From Linnemannia elongata (taxonomy: Eukaryota > Mortierellomycota > Mortierellomycetes > Mortierellales > Mortierellaceae), in assembly GCA_036320915.1 (NCBI GenBank), contig JAXBDG010000005.1, forward strand, positions 744,001-808,000: DNA of 64,000 nt, read 5' to 3'. The notes below the pieces were generated by a model that was not told where the DNA came from, searched no databases, and was given only the letters and a program-made list of their open reading frames with translations. The translations under genes and the position numbers were made by a program. Below are positions 31,884 through 43,266 of this stretch, piece after piece (the first letter of the stretch is position 1; each line of letters starts with the position of its first letter).

Positions 31884-34427
31884 CTAAAATTCGCTAGGAT
31901 CCCGCAGAACTGAGTACGGGTTAAACATACTCATATGAAACAGCAGCTTCATAGGAAGGACCTGCCTCTCATCAGTCTCCTCTGTTGAAGCCCTCAGACC
32001 CAACACTGCCCACTGTTCTCTTGGAGGCACAGGCTGCAATACGTGGAGCTGCTTCCAAGGTACGGGCAGGGCTCTGGCAAGATCGAGTAGACCCCTGAGA
32101 GTAAAAGATGTCAACCCTTGCAAGATGACATGCTCCAATTTGGGGAATGTCACTACTAAGAGGTCGAAGAGAAAGTTGTCCTCGATAATCCAGCTCCCGG
32201 TCAGCTGTAGTTGAGTGAGTGCTGGGAGAATAATGCGCCCTAGTGCCGCTGTTGTTGATATTGTCGTTGGTAGTAACGTTTGCTGGTGGGAGGAAGAGTT
32301 AGCATCGTCGTTGCCGTCATTGCCATCATCGCCTCCGATACTGTTGATGCTGCTGTTGTTGCCATTGCTTGGATAAACCAGATCGGCCATGGAGAGCGTC
32401 CGAGTGTGCGTTTGACCGGCCGTGGCCATTTCTAGGAGGAATATTTCCAGGACCGGGCATCCTCGCAACATTCTAAATTCAAATAGATACGCAAACTCGC
32501 CCGAGAGTCGTAGCTGAGTGAGATGAGGCAACTGCCAGTCCCATGTCCAGCGTGGTCTTGTGATCTGTGGAGTCTCTTCCAAAGTAGATGTTGTCGCCGA
32601 TCCTGTAGCGCCAGATTCGTCACCGCCGTTGTCATTGTGAATGTTGTAGGACTGGTTCAACTCCTCAATTGGTGGAATATAATGTAAACCTTGAAGGATG
32701 ATGTTGTTGAATTCTGGCATCATCAACACTTCCAGATGCCGGAGTTCCGAGGTCGAATAAAACGTGTCCGGGTGAAATGAGAGTGCACTCCATCCATACA
32801 GTTTCAATATGGCCAGTCGACTGAGCCGCGCCGGAAGACTTGGCACGATATCCTGACACCGATAGTCGGACGTATTGTCAGTCAGCACAACATATCTCAA
32901 GTTCGGACAATGCACAAATAACTCTCGATCGACCACCATCCGAGCAAATGAGCTACGCAATGAAAGGCGATCCAAGACTGGCATGTCGACCCATCCTCGC
33001 CCGAAATAAAATGCGGGCGGTATTACCGACGCATACATCGCAGAGGTCCCTTTGAGGCTTGTTAGTGTCTGGCTGAAGGCGATCGCAACGTCGTCTATCT
33101 CGTCAGTGGAGCCGTCCCTTATGTTGTTGATCCAGACGTCCTCTAGTGCTATTAGACCGTGTAGTAGGCAGGCAGGTCGACCGTTGTCCAGCAGAGATAG
33201 AGGTCCTTGTCCGCCGTAGTTGAGTGTGTTGCCGCCCATGCCTTCCATGACCAGCCTCTTCTCCTCCACCGCCCACTTGAAAGTGCCTTTGCCAAGCGAG
33301 ACCAAGTGCAGACGCTTCGCAGATCGGCAACGCTGCAAGAACTGTCGAATGTCGCCAAGTCGATCGAGTAAGGTAGCGAAATGCGGCGTACCGAAAAGCG
33401 GCGCCAGGTAAATGTTCTCGACCTTTCCAAGATCTGTCGTGAGCGGGTGTGCGGCAAACTGCTCAACGTTGTGAGTATCGAAGGTTTTAGGCTTGTGTAG
33501 TGGGGGCAGCAACTGAAGTATCTTGAACTGGACATCCGCAGGGCATGATTGTATATGCCATCTCCAAATGGAACTAGAGATGCAGGTAGCGATCTTGAGT
33601 CGACCCTTGAACAACTGCGCATGAATCTCAACAAACCGTACCAGCGATCCCATGGATTTGTTCTGTCGTTCTTGCGCAATGGCACTCCACTCCTCGGTAG
33701 CTATTGGAGCATCCGCTGGGTGACTGCCATAGATCTCATCCGACATAAACTGAACACACTCCAGTCGCCCGAGTCGGTCAATAACGCCGAGGTACCGAGT
33801 AATGTCGGAAACCGGAATGACCAAAGTCTGGAGTTGCTCGAGGATAGGATTGGCGAGTATCCAGGTCAATTTCCGGTGTAGCAGAATTCGAAGAACTCCC
33901 TGACGAACGAGGTGTTGAATATTGAACCGGTCATATTCAGGCAGAAATTGGTCCCAGGGACAGAGAACCGTGAACTCTGGTCCATACATATACTCCCGCA
34001 AATCCGGAGTAAGCGTTGAAAGGGACCATCGGGATCGGTCTGCGAATGCCCAGTCGTCCAGGTTGATATGGCGGATGTGCGCAGCATAGTCCAGTGGGGT
34101 GGCGGTGACATTAGCTATTGAAGCCCTGTAGGCGGCAAGGTTGAGGGTGAGAGTCGCGACCTTGGGGATTTCGTTATCGTCGTAATGTGAAATTAACATC
34201 CGAAGAAGACGGTCCATAGAGATCGAAGGATTGGAGTGGCCTTCTTTGGTTTTCCTATTATGATAGGACTTTTTAAAGGGGTCACGGTAGAGGTAGGGGA
34301 GGGTGACGGATGCGATGTACTTGTTGACTCGGAGGAGGGTGGCTAATGCAGAGATGTCGACCTGATGGGCAAGAGTCTGGAGGATGAGATGGAGACACTC
34401 TAGGGGCAATTGCGCGAGGAGATCCAT
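31884..34427 (-). CDS. F-box/leucine-rich-repeat protein
   Basis: An intact single-exon gene of 847 residues, 31884-34427. The F-box starts at residue 6 (LPLECLHLILQTL) and includes LLRVNKYIASVTLPYLYRDPF. The middle block ILANPILEQLQTLVIPVSD is shared with the paralogues at 5332 (broken), 10514 and 57160, then irregular leucine-rich repeats follow (LRYVVLTDNTSDYRC, LTQLRLSGEFAYLF). A Ser/Asn/Asp/Gly-rich loop at about residues 695-725 is low complexity. The presumed role is substrate receptor of an SCF ubiquitin ligase; the target is unknown. Of the copies in the window it is closest by eye to the 57160 gene and to the transposon-broken gene at 4992-7418. Confidence 0.85.
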   Translation of the reverse strand: MDLLAQLPLECLHLILQTLAHQVDISALATLLRVNKYIASVTLPYLYRDPFKKSYHNRKTKEGHSNPSISMDRLLRMLISHYDDNEIPKVATLTLNLAAYRASIANVTATPLDYAAHIRHINLDDWAFADRSRWSLSTLTPDLREYMYGPEFTVLCPWDQFLPEYDRFNIQHLVRQGVLRILLHRKLTWILANPILEQLQTLVIPVSDITRYLGVIDRLGRLECVQFMSDEIYGSHPADAPIATEEWSAIAQERQNKSMGSLVRFVEIHAQLFKGRLKIATCISSSIWRWHIQSCPADVQFKILQLLPPLHKPKTFDTHNVEQFAAHPLTTDLGKVENIYLAPLFGTPHFATLLDRLGDIRQFLQRCRSAKRLHLVSLGKGTFKWAVEEKRLVMEGMGGNTLNYGGQGPLSLLDNGRPACLLHGLIALEDVWINNIRDGSTDEIDDVAIAFSQTLTSLKGTSAMYASVIPPAFYFGRGWVDMPVLDRLSLRSSFARMVVDRELFVHCPNLRYVVLTDNTSDYRCQDIVPSLPARLSRLAILKLYGWSALSFHPDTFYSTSELRHLEVLMMPEFNNIILQGLHYIPPIEELNQSYNIHNDNGGDESGATGSATTSTLEETPQITRPRWTWDWQLPHLTQLRLSGEFAYLFEFRMLRGCPVLEIFLLEMATAGQTHTRTLSMADLVYPSNGNNSSINSIGGDDGNDGNDDANSSSHQQTLLPTTISTTAALGRIILPALTQLQLTGSWIIEDNFLFDLLVVTFPKLEHVILQGLTSFTLRGLLDLARALPVPWKQLHVLQPVPPREQWAVLGLRASTEETDERQVLPMKLLFHMSMFNPYSVLRDPSEF

Positions 34428-36394
34428 CCTTGTCAGTGACAGAGTCGAATGTGATGTGTCCGTGAGCGGATGTTACTCGTTGTCCTGGTGGTTGCTGATG
34501 TCTGAGATGCGGCGAGGGTGGAGAACGTAATTAAATGAGGAACGAGAAAGAGTCGGTTGGCTTTTTATTACTGAGTCTGTCAGTCTCAGCCAGTAATTGT
34601 TCCTGAACTGCTGTCGACTCTCTCTCCCTCGGGGACTGCTTCCACGCTGAACAATTATTGCACTCCATGGAGACAAACCGTAGAAGAGCACAAGACTGGG
34701 TCACCGACGAAGCTGCATACCCACGCCATCCCTGGCTGTCTTGACGGTCTGGGTTCGTCATAAAGCAATGTCATTTCTGGATCTCTCTCACCTTGCAAGA
34801 GAGTGCAAACCAGACAATTGGTCTTGAACAAGGATGCATAACTACAAACAAGTAAAAAAAAGTCTACACTCCTTGACCGAAATAATTGATTCAGAGGACA
34901 AAAACTCGGTGTCCACAGGAACGAGTCTCAAATCGGACATGTTGAAGAAGCATTAATCTCTCTGCAGTTAGGACACTTTCACTCTACTTCTAAGGTCTCT
35001 TTGTTCTCTTTCAAGGTCCCAGGTGCACCCATTCTCTTCAAATCAGACAGAAGGCAAAGAGTAAAAAGGGCACCCTACACGTGTTATAAGGAACATTTTC
35101 GCACAAGGCATGAGAGAAAAAAGGTCGTGTGCTTGACCGTCATGCGAATGTGTGAGAGTGGTGCATTTATTTGTAGCTTCCTTCTGTTTGACAGACGTTT
35201 GGTGGTCGGAGAGAAAACGAGAAGAGAAGAAGGAGGTCAGGGGGGTTCATTATCATCAAAGGAAGTGAGAGGTAACAACAAAGAACACAGAGGAAAGGAA
35301 GAAAGAAGTGCAAAAGACGAAGGAGAGAAAAAAAAGGGACGATTCGATTTCAATTGCAACCAAAATCCCACATTCCACCCACTTGTATCTTTTTTTCTTC
35401 TTTCTTCGCTCTGTTGTTTTCTCCTTACCCAATCCTCAAGCCTGCCTTGTAATAGATCATGCCTAAGAAGGATATACCACCACCTATGATTATGTGTATA
35501 TGTAAATGACTATGAGTGTAGGTGCAAGTGTAGGTATGAGTGGGGTATGAGAGGGGTAGAGGCGATCGAGATTGGAATCCAAAAGAAATAGAAAGAAAAC
35601 GTAGTCTTCACTTACCCTAGCTAGGCTAGAAGATGAATGCTCCCTTTCCCTTCTCCCTTCTCCTTCGAACATGCCCCAACTCAACGAACAAGAGGGACAT
35701 ATCCAACATATCCATAGCACACACCATTTATTCATACTTGCATACATACCCCTCTCCCTCTATTTCTTCTTCTCAGTCCACATTGTCGGATTGAATGTGA
35801 ATGTCATATTGATCCCTTTCTGAACCTGTGTACTTTTTCTTTCTCGTGCCCTATCTCGCTATCTCTTGCTCATTCCTTTTCAATTTCGCATCACCCGCTC
35901 CAATTCTCACTTTCTCTCTTTTCTCCTCTTCGTTTTTTTTCTTTCTCCACTCTTGTTTTTATTTCACTTTCGCTTCTTTTTTACCCTCGCGTGTGCCTGT
36001 ATACCCCTCTCTAATCGTGGTCGCGATTCGTCCTTCTCTTTCCAGCCAGCTTTTTCAAGAGCTACTCAACTGAAAAGGGTCCATAGACCCACTTACAGCA
36101 CTATTCTTTTTGAACCACCACCTGTACCCTGCACACCCCTGCCCCTGCCCCTGCCCCTGCCCCTGGATCCCCAATAAACCACTTCCTCATCCACTTGGAC
36201 GTCCGCTCGAGCCGACTTGGTCCTTTGACTCCAACAACAACCAAGTTCCCTTCTACGATCAAGGTAACCAACACATACCCTACTCGTCCGCCGTCTTTCA
36301 ATGAACTTCTACTAGAATAACACCCTGACCTCAACCTACTCTTCCCTACTTACATCGACATAAACATTGTACTCAAGAAAGAAAAAGAGGACAG
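34428..36394. other. Intergenic region, no gene seen
   Basis: About 2 kb between two divergent genes. The plus strand has pyrimidine-rich stretches at about 35380-35430 and 35840-36000 and four tandem cccctg units at about 36136-36165. A short open stretch at about 36165-36250 could be a 5' exon of the next gene, ending at gatcaag/gtaacc, but no ATG in frame was found, so it was not joined. Confidence 0.5.
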
Positions 36395-39300
36395 ATGCAG
36401 TCGGTCAGTCAACCAATCCCTCGCTGTGTCCTGGCCCAAAGCTACCTAGAAAACATCGACCGAACCAACACCAACAACAATCACGCTACAATCCAACATA
36501 CCCACAGTGGTGGACATTTGCTTTTAGACGATCGGAACTCGGACTTGGACGAGCAGTACCAACAACTAGTCCATCTCAATGGAGCACAGGGTCGACTCAA
36601 CAACAGCAATAGGCAACATTATCAGCAGGATGGTATTGTACAATTGAAGCAGCAGCAGCAAGAGCAAGTTTATTATGGACGGACAACAGCAGAAGAGGCA
36701 GACGATCGGCTGCAGAAATACAACGCTAGTCGAGAACACAACCTTCAGCGCGTCGCCATTTCCACGAAATCTATCTCTCCGACTTCCACTCTATCATCAT
36801 CTCTGTCATCTGCAGTTGTTGCCAGGGCGAACAAGAACCAGCATCCTTCCTCTCTGGTGCTTCCTCCTCCTTTCCTGCAGGTGAGCCCACAGCATCAGCA
36901 ACAGTTAAACCAACGGCATTTCCAATATAGTGGAGGTGCATCTGGTGCATATGAACATCCTCCGTGTCACAGCATCCATACCCAGCACCACCTCTATCGC
37001 GACCAGATCCAGCATAACCATAGCCACCATCAACAACAGCATCAACAGCAATATAGTCGTGCCGATATGAGTCGTCTCGAGGCCATGTTCCCACCCTTGC
37101 ACGACTCTGCCGACGACTCTTCTTCTTCCTCAACAACAACTCCTTCTTCAACAACATTACCAACAGCGGAAGCATTCATGTCGGCACTCGACCAAGGAAT
37201 CAAACGCCCCTCCACCCCTCATGTGGGACTCGCGGTATCCCCCAAACCCACCAGGCCGCAGCGCCTGGTCCCACCCCCTATCCTCATCCCCAAGGATATC
37301 ATGCAACAAGACAAGCTGGTAGTAGCCGCCCCCATGATAACCCAGAACCAGAACCAGCAGCACCTCCCCTCGCCAGTCCCATCCGCCACCTCCCCGGAGT
37401 CCCCTTCCAGTCTTGCGATTCACCTCTACGTCCACCACCATCACCACCACCACCCCCAAGAGTCTTCTTCGACTTCTTCTGCGGTGATGCCTCAGGATGG
37501 AACCCCTACCTCCTCTTCGTCTGGTTCTGCGTCGCTCTCTCCTAACACTGGCTCTGCACCGATGGTCCTCTTGTCGCCATTGACGTTCCCACACCCATCC
37601 ATGGACCATCACCTCTATCAGCAACAGCATCAGCAGCACCTGCGAGGAGCAACCAAATCTGCGGCAGCGGCCTCTCTCCCTTCACCTCCTCTAACCACCC
37701 CAGAGATTGAGCTCTCCCAATTACCCTCGCCACCACCTGTGCAGCTCGTCTCGTTGTTACCCCCACTCAGCATCCCGAGCACCAACAACAACAGCAATAC
37801 GAACGATGCCCTATTGACACCTCCAACCAGCGCACGTTCTCCACCTTTGATCGCCTCATCCGTGACAAAACCAGATCCCACTCCAACCAACGACGATACC
37901 ACATCCTCCTTACCCTGGTTCAACCACCCCAACAGTCTTGCCAATACCACCACCACCACAAAGAACCAACCTAACAGCAACCACTACCAGCAAAGACGCC
38001 ATCGCCAACAATACCGTAACCACCAACCTCGACCACAACTCCCAGACCCCGCCCTAGCAAGCCAACTCCTCTCCACAATCTCCTCCAAAGACCTAGCACG
38101 TCTCTATGTCCATGCTGCACACCACCTACACTCCCACCAACCCATTCGGCGATATGTCATGATGAAGATGATCATGACCCAGGCAGAACTCGCACAGTAT
38201 GGCCGTCTTCGTGCTGAGATGCCTCGTGCCCCCGGTCCTTCGACAGGCGCACAACCGAAACGGAACGGGTTTGGTTCCCCCGCTCAGTCTGGGTTTGAGT
38301 TCCGGCCCAAGAGATCCTCAAGGTTGGGACGGTATATGTATTCTGCAGCCGCTTTCGTTCCAGTTCCTGCTGCTGCGGCAAGGTGGGGAACAGCTGCTGG
38401 CGGTAGGAGTTGGGGAGATGAGGAGGATATGGCGATGGAAGTATGGAACGAGAAGGACGTTGTGAAAAAGAAGAAGTCAACAAGCCTACCATGGACACAA
38501 TCCCTCTCTTCCCTCGTATCTCTCACAAAACGCAGACCCACTCCTTCGTCCTCAACTTCATCATCGTCATCATCAAAGCCCACATCCTCAGTCTCAGAAC
38601 CCAACCTCTACTGCTCCAGCAAACGGCTTGAGGAACTGGAACTCGGTCATGATAACCGGAGGAGGGCCAATACCGCATTACAACAACCGCAAAGTAAAAA
38701 CAGGAGTTCATCATCATCACGGATACGGCGCCGCATCGTTGGTGGGGAAAGAATGTACTCTGAGGACGACTATGAGGATGGTGAAGGAAGCGAGGATACC
38801 GAGACCGACGACGACTTTGAAGGCGAAGAGGAGGACGATTTCGATGACGAGGAACTCGACGAAGAGCAAGAAGAGGAAGAAAAACCAAGCACCTACTGGT
38901 CCATGCTACGAACCCGCAGCAACAATAGCCAAACTCGAAAACGCGGCCGCTGTAACTCTTCTGTGACAGATCAGCACCACAAAGAAGCCCGTCTCCACCT
39001 CAGCATGCAACAGCAGAACAAAGAACACAACCAACACTATTATCAACAACAGCAACAGCAACAGCAACAGCAACAAAAGATCATCTCACTACAACAACTC
39101 GACCCTCAAGTCATCATCTACACATCCTCCACAAAGCCAAACACCTCTTCAACAACCAACAAATCCAAATCCCACGCCCGTCGCAGAACAGCCTTGACTC
39201 ACGCCAACGGCTCCCTCTTACCCTCTTCATCATCCCCATACTCCTCTCCAAACTCCTCTTCTTCCGAAAGCAACCACCATCTCGACTTCTCCTCTTCCCA

Positions 39301-39478
39301 CTCTCCAAACGGCGCAATCCTCCCAACAGGATCCGGATCTGCAACCGCCTCGTTCACAGAGACATATGGTGTCTCGGGTCTGCTGATGCTCGCCCTCTTC
39401 TTTGTCTTCCTCTTCCTACTCGAAGGGACTAACCAATTCTACAAAGTCCAGTCTGCACTCCTCTCCATCATTCTTTAA
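36395..39478 (+). CDS. Large Gln/His/Ser/Pro-rich protein with C-terminal membrane anchor, unknown function
   Basis: A single open frame of 1027 residues; the start at 36395 (MQSVSQPIPRC) is the first ATG. Most of the protein is low complexity: poly-Gln/His (for example about 60-90 and 205-220), Ser/Pro/Thr, a run of His near 350 and a second Gln tract near 890-900. Two parts look conserved: LASQLLSTISSKDLARLYVHAAHHL (about 555-580) continuing into a helical stretch to about 610, and STSLPWTQSLSSLVSLTKRR (about 690-710). An acidic tract (about 790-830, EDDYEDGEGSEDTETDDDF) is followed by basic clusters. A hydrophobic segment near the end (GVSGLLMLALFFVFLFLL, about 990-1007) leaves only about 20 residues after it, which fits a tail-anchored protein. 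I do not recognise the family. Confidence 0.75.
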   Translation: MQSVSQPIPRCVLAQSYLENIDRTNTNNNHATIQHTHSGGHLLLDDRNSDLDEQYQQLVHLNGAQGRLNNSNRQHYQQDGIVQLKQQQQEQVYYGRTTAEEADDRLQKYNASREHNLQRVAISTKSISPTSTLSSSLSSAVVARANKNQHPSSLVLPPPFLQVSPQHQQQLNQRHFQYSGGASGAYEHPPCHSIHTQHHLYRDQIQHNHSHHQQQHQQQYSRADMSRLEAMFPPLHDSADDSSSSSTTTPSSTTLPTAEAFMSALDQGIKRPSTPHVGLAVSPKPTRPQRLVPPPILIPKDIMQQDKLVVAAPMITQNQNQQHLPSPVPSATSPESPSSLAIHLYVHHHHHHHPQESSSTSSAVMPQDGTPTSSSSGSASLSPNTGSAPMVLLSPLTFPHPSMDHHLYQQQHQQHLRGATKSAAAASLPSPPLTTPEIELSQLPSPPPVQLVSLLPPLSIPSTNNNSNTNDALLTPPTSARSPPLIASSVTKPDPTPTNDDTTSSLPWFNHPNSLANTTTTTKNQPNSNHYQQRRHRQQYRNHQPRPQLPDPALASQLLSTISSKDLARLYVHAAHHLHSHQPIRRYVMMKMIMTQAELAQYGRLRAEMPRAPGPSTGAQPKRNGFGSPAQSGFEFRPKRSSRLGRYMYSAAAFVPVPAAAARWGTAAGGRSWGDEEDMAMEVWNEKDVVKKKKSTSLPWTQSLSSLVSLTKRRPTPSSSTSSSSSSKPTSSVSEPNLYCSSKRLEELELGHDNRRRANTALQQPQSKNRSSSSSRIRRRIVGGERMYSEDDYEDGEGSEDTETDDDFEGEEEDDFDDEELDEEQEEEEKPSTYWSMLRTRSNNSQTRKRGRCNSSVTDQHHKEARLHLSMQQQNKEHNQHYYQQQQQQQQQQQKIISLQQLDPQVIIYTSSTKPNTSSTTNKSKSHARRRTALTHANGSLLPSSSSPYSSPNSSSSESNHHLDFSSSHSPNGAILPTGSGSATASFTETYGVSGLLMLALFFVFLFLLEGTNQFYKVQSALLSIIL

Positions 39479-39895
39479 CCCCCTTTTCTTTTCCTTTTCA
39501 TTCACTCCTCCACTTACAAGAACCAACATTAGAATTTTCTATTCTCTCGCATTAACTAGAATCCATATATCTTTTGCCTTTCTTTAAAAAAATATACCCT
39601 TGTATTTTTTGTAGTCCTTCATTGTAACCATGACAACACATTGGAAATTGTACTGTTCCGTGGTTTTTATTATCACAAAAAAGAGGCTGAGGAAGGAGGC
39701 AAAAGAAAAGATATCCTGCACTCGCCCTTCCTTTCAAAAAAGGATCGAACTTGGTGCGCATACCCCTTTTTGCCTCGCTTCCTCTAGTCTCGCTCTCTTT
39801 TTTACACAACAGGATCCGGACAAAAAACGCTCCCTATTGACAAGCAAAAAAAAAAGAAAAAAAAAAACAAGTACGGAAGAAAAGGAGCCTCACCC
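39479..39895. other. Convergent intergenic region (3' flanks)
   Basis: About 417 bases between two converging genes. A-rich runs at about 39846-39870 and a few aataaa-like words on either strand are consistent with two 3' ends. No gene was seen. Confidence 0.55.
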
Positions 39896-42539
39896 TTAGA
39901 ACAAAGCCTCCATGTCAAACGTAAAGTTTTGCATGGTCTTGGGCTTGGTCACAGGGACATGACCAGGGCCTGGTGCGATTCCGTTGTTGTTGTTAATGTT
40001 GCCAACTCCATATCCCGTACCGGCATGGTGCTTGCCATTGTCGTTGTGTCCATTGCCATTCTGGAGACCGTCCGCTCCTCCACCTCCTCCACCGCCTTTC
40101 AGAAGCGCCAACAGATCCACAGGTCCATTCCGGGCGCGCATAGGCGAGCTCGCCGCTGACGCATGCTGGAGTTGGGGCGAATGGTTTGATCCATATGATC
40201 CGCGGTTACTGTTGTTGTTGCCGTTGGCCATCGCAACACCAACATTTGCCATCAATGGCGAGCCTCCATGCTGTGTCGTCAAATGATTGTGATGAAGCAA
40301 AGGGCTGTTGGACTGAGTAGGAATCCCGAGCATAGCCTTCAATGCGTCACTACCATTCTGGAAGGGAACAGAGGCAGAAGAGTTGGACGTTGTCGACGAT
40401 GGCATAGAGACAGGGCGGCTGGAGTATGCTGTAGACGGCTGAATAACAGGAGATCCTGTGGCGGTTCCGTCTGCGTTGAGCATATTAACTCCTCCCTGAA
40501 TCCCCAACAGAGCCTTCAAGGACTCGCTACTGTCCCTGGTGTTTCTTGACAATGAGGACGATTGGTGAGCAGGATGCTGCCCCTGTTGGTGGTGAACAGG
40601 CGTAGTTTCCTGAGAGAATGCCACGGGTTTGCCAATACCCAACATGTTCTTCAACACCTCCGAGTCAAGTCGAGCCTCGGAAGAAGAAACGGTCGGCACG
40701 CTTGTCTGATGACGGTTTGACGGGTGCTGCTGCTGCTGCTGCTGCTGATGGTGAGATCCTGTTGAGGTACTGCTGTCATTGCCCTGCGACTGAAGATGGG
40801 CTAACTGATTGTGCTGACCCTTGCTGTTACCACGCTTGTTGCTTCGCCTTTGTGTAATAATCCAGTTCTTCAGCTTGCTATAAAAGAGAGGTTAAGTATA
40901 AAATAGCACCTTGTCAGTACACCTAAAATATCATTACTACACAACCGATGGCTGACTAAACCCGCGCTGATCTTGCTAAGACTTCGTCGACCTACTGGAC
41001 AAAAGGGGTCACCATATAGTAGCGGCTGGGGTTCTTGATGCCGTTGCTTCGCTCGGTTCCGCTTTCCCGGCCAGAGTGTGTTCCCTTCTCGATCGGCTTG
41101 GGCTTGGATGTGGGCAGGTCAGCGATATAGTGCCATTCAATTTTCTAAAAACAGAAATGAGAGTGAGTGACAGGACATATAAAAGAGTCAACCATGTTAA
41201 GTCTAAGGTCTTCAAAAACAACAAAGGCGCTCTGTCCAATGCAGCAAACGTAATGGGCTCCCGAGTGAATGGACGCAGAAATTGGTCAGAGCTCGAAAGA
41301 TGGCAATATAAGCTGGGTCAACATTGACTATGACAACAAACCACTTACGCTGATCTCCTTTCGTGTCTGAGGCTCAAACACAGTATTTTCAGGGACAGAT
41401 TTGATAATGTACAAACGGATCCTTTGATCCTTGATGGTCTGCTCCACAAAGTCCTCGTCCCGGATCTTATCTGTAACATCGAACCCTGTCTCCTCCCAGA
41501 CCTATTGCCACGCAAAAACGGAGAGAAACCAAAACATGATGGCGCACATGCATGTGTGAGTGAAAGAGCGTTTCAGCAACAAAACATTGATCCATGGCAC
41601 ATGAAGTTGAGAGTGCAAGGCCCACTTGTATGAGTAACAGAGCAGCGTCCTTGCTGTAAAAGAACGAGTGCACTGTCGACAATGAAAGCACTTGACTCGG
41701 AAGGATGGTGCGCTGTGCACGCAAGCAAAAGAATGACAAAGAGTATGGTCATTACCTCTCGTACTGCACAAGACGTATCTGGCTCATCCTTGTTGATCTT
41801 TCCCTTCGGGAATCCCCATCCTGACCTTGCAGTCCAGCCCTTGACCAATATACACTAAAATGCGGTTCACAAAATAACGAGGTTTGAGATGGTGAGACTT
41901 GAGATACTTTGTTTCCTTGTATCGATAGTGGGTCCGACAAGACAAAGCAGACAACCAGCTGGAGGAAAGGAATTTTTGCTTCTGTCTTTTGTTTTGTGTT
42001 TAAACAGTTACCTTGTCCATTGCGTCGTTGAGGATGATTGCGCCGCAGACGGGCACTCTGATCTTGTATTCCATAAAGTTGGCGAAAGCAGTTTCGTGTT
42101 CATTGGCCCATTCATGAAGGAGAGGGCAGTGCTGGAAGAATTTGGCCGAGAAACTCTTGAGGTTGAAGCTAGGGAGGGCTGGGTTCTGCTCGCGGATAAA
42201 GTCCTCATAGAACCAGTGGGCCTGTTCGATTTGGAAGCAGATGCGCTCGACTGATGCAAGTTCCTCATCTGGAACATTGATGATGAAGCGACTAAGCACA
42301 GGAACGGCCACAGTCAACAGTAATAGAAACAGGTGGAAAGTGATGAGTAAGTCAGGTTTGACCATATGACTCTTTTTCAGACCAACGAATAAGCACAGCT
42401 AAGCTAAGCTGGCAGTATATGTAGTTATGGTCATAGCAGCCATAGCAGTGGAGTAATATTAAGTCGACAATACAAAACAGTTATTATACCTTGACAGGTC
42501 GTCGAGGACGTTGTCGAATGAGGCGTTAGTCCATGCCAT
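39896..42539 (-). CDS. DCP2: mRNA-decapping enzyme Dcp2
   Basis: Catalytic subunit of the Dcp1-Dcp2 decapping complex, which removes the m7G cap to commit mRNA to 5'-3' decay in the cytoplasm and P-bodies. Six exons, 42539-42490, 42291-42012, 41854-41756, 41501-41349, 41144-40996 and 40877-39896, join in phase to 570 residues. The N-terminal regulatory domain ([33 protein letters not shown]) binds Dcp1. The Nudix box runs from Gly128 to Phe150 (GKINKDE ... REVWEETGF), with intron 3 cutting it between Glu143 and Val144. Box B is visible as [11 protein letters not shown]. The tail is Gln/Asn/Ser/His-rich and carries four helical leucine-rich motifs: [10 protein letters not shown] (about 316-325), [10 protein letters not shown] (362-371), [10 protein letters not shown] (421-430) and VDLLALLKG (497-505). 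In yeasts such motifs bind Edc3 and Pat1. Confidence 0.95.
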
Positions 42540-43266
42540 AGTGTTGTCTATCTGTACGTCTGTCTGATTCTGATGCTGTTGTGGTTGATGTTGTAGTTGT
42601 GAATATGTCTTTTATGGCTTGCCTATTCCCTTGTGTTTACGTCGTGAGAAGGGTACAAGAGGGGAAGTAAGGGTGGTGGGAAGTGTGCCTCAAGGAGGAT
42701 GCGTGCGTGCGTGCGTATGGGTGAAGCGGTAGAGGAATAGAGGTGTGGGTATGGTACGGGAGGAAAGGAGAAAGGAGGAAAGGAGGAAAGGGGAAGAGGA
42801 AAGGAGAAAAGGAGGATAGGAGAGTGGCAAAATAATATGAGTAGCAAGAAAGTGCGTATGAGTGTGTTTGTGTGTGAGTTGATGAGTTCAAGAGAAGGAA
42901 GAGAAGGAAGAGAAGGAAGAGAAGGAAGAGAAGAAAGAGAAGAAATGGAGGAAGGGTAGTGAGTGAGTGTCGACTGGATGAGTTTTGAAAAGGATGAGGG
43001 AGGGAAGCAAAGGAAGGAAAGGGAACAAGAATAAAGAGTGTAAATGGTCAACCTCACTCTTTTTCCTTTTCCTACTTTCTTCGCCTCCCTCGCAGTCACA
43101 TCCTTGCAAGGTGCCCCTTTTGTGTGCACAATCGACATCCAAGAATCACAGCCTTACTCATCTTTCATTCATCTCCACCACCTTTCCCCAATAGGATGAT
43201 ATCGCTTCTGCTTTTTTACTTCATATAATAAGAGAGAAAAAAAAAAAAAAAAAAGCCTCGACACTC
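42540..43266. other. Intergenic region, purine-rich
   Basis: About 727 bases, including tandem gaaggaaga and aggagaaag units at about 42750-42950 and an A18 run at about 43237-43254 just past the stop of the kinase gene. It is probably the DCP2 promoter and leader. No gene was seen. Confidence 0.55.
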
